Shown here piece after piece: positions 5,584-5,999 of a DNA stretch of 5,999 nucleotides. The stretch spans positions 1-5,999 of the forward strand of contig JAEYNG010000101.1 in NCBI GenBank assembly GCA_023412695.1, in the 5' to 3' direction. Origin of the DNA: Planctomycetota bacterium. GTDB taxonomy: Bacteria; Planctomycetota; Phycisphaerae; Phycisphaerales; UBA1924. A program made the translations under genes and the position numbers. The notes beneath the pieces are model-generated. The model was given only the letters and a program-made list of their open reading frames with translations. It was not told the DNA's origin and made no database searches. How positions within the stretch are numbered: position 1 is the first letter of the stretch; each line of letters opens with the position of its first letter.

Positions 5584-5999
5584 ATGTGTTCCACACACCA
5601 CATCACCACCCGACTCGCCGTCGCAGGGCTCGCCGCCTCGCTCCTCCTCACCGCCTGCGGCAAACGCAACTCCGCGGCCTCCACGCCCACGCGCGACAGC
5701 GACCCCGTCACTCGCGCCGCGCCCGCCGAGCCCGAATCCCCACGCTCGGTGTACGAGTCCGCGGCCGTTAACCTCCAGTCTTTGTTCGACAAACTCGCCG
5801 CCGCGCCCGCCGAACCCGCGCCCGACGTGCCCCCCACCTTCCCCACGCGCCAGCCCCCCACACAGGCCAAGCCGAAGCCCGAGCCCGCGGCTCCGGTGGT
5901 CGCATCACAACCCGCGCCGCCCCCTCCCCCGCCCCCCAAGCCCGAGCCGACCCGCGAGCAGAAGCGCATGCAGTACGCCCGGCAGCTCGCCGAGCTCCT
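5584..5999 (+). CDS. Proline-rich lipoprotein, N-terminal part, 3' truncated
   Basis: The frame is open from the ATG to the window edge (138 codons visible). Residues 1-25 form a lipoprotein signal: a short polar/basic start, a hydrophobic core (LAVAGLAASLLL, 11-22) and the lipobox LTAC with Cys25, followed by Gly. The +2 Gly gives no retention signal of the E. coli Asp type, so an outer-membrane location is plausible but unproven in planctomycetes. After a Ser/Thr/Arg-rich stretch there is a short helical segment (SVYESAAVNLQSLFDKLAAA, 55-74). A long Ala/Pro/Glu/Lys-rich region follows (about 75-123), including seven consecutive prolines (112-118), then a charged, probably helical segment (REQKRMQYARQLAEL, 124-138) running off the edge. 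The Pro-rich part looks like an extended periplasmic tether to a downstream domain that is not visible. The lipoprotein call is secure; the function is unknown. Confidence 0.8.
   Translation, partial: MCSTHHITTRLAVAGLAASLLLTACGKRNSAASTPTRDSDPVTRAAPAEPESPRSVYESAAVNLQSLFDKLAAAPAEPAPDVPPTFPTRQPPTQAKPKPEPAAPVVASQPAPPPPPPPKPEPTREQKRMQYARQLAEL

Overview
The window looks like a chromosomal segment of a GC-rich planctomycete, most likely from the class Phycisphaerae (order Phycisphaerales). Three things point there: strong G/C preference at third codon positions; a secreted protein ending in two tandem 'VPDIFAFLS-WFA' dockerin-like repeats closed by Gly-Cys, a tail I associate with Phycisphaerales exported proteins; and a signal peptidase I with a large domain in front of box E. 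This assignment is inference from recognised protein features; no 16S or other phylogenetic marker is present.

Layout: (1) 2-856 (+), C-terminal part of a signal peptidase I (S26) with box E and the usual C-terminal tail. (2) 986-2647 (+), a secreted SGNH/GDSL-type hydrolase with a large insertion and a C-terminal dockerin-like module. (3) 2666-3304 (-), a conserved two-domain protein of unknown function, convergent with gene 2 across only 18 bp. (4) 3387-4280 (-), acetylglutamate kinase ArgB, probably co-transcribed with gene 3; the 82-bp gap between them holds dense nested palindromes. (5) 4346-5452 (+), DNA polymerase III delta subunit HolA, divergent from argB across a 65-bp spacer. (6) 5584-5999 (+), start of a proline-rich lipoprotein cut by the window edge, preceded by a strong hairpin after holA.

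Functionally the window mixes housekeeping genes (arginine biosynthesis, clamp loading, protein export) with cell-envelope genes. The signal peptidase and the secreted hydrolase are thematically linked only in a general sense, because the hydrolase carries a signal peptide. I see no RNA genes, CRISPR array, transposase, phage or defence genes. No multi-gene novel system is evident. The more unusual items are the hydrolase-dockerin architecture, the uncharacterised argB-linked protein, the palindrome cluster, and the TANNNT boxes lying unusually close to the argB and holA start codons.
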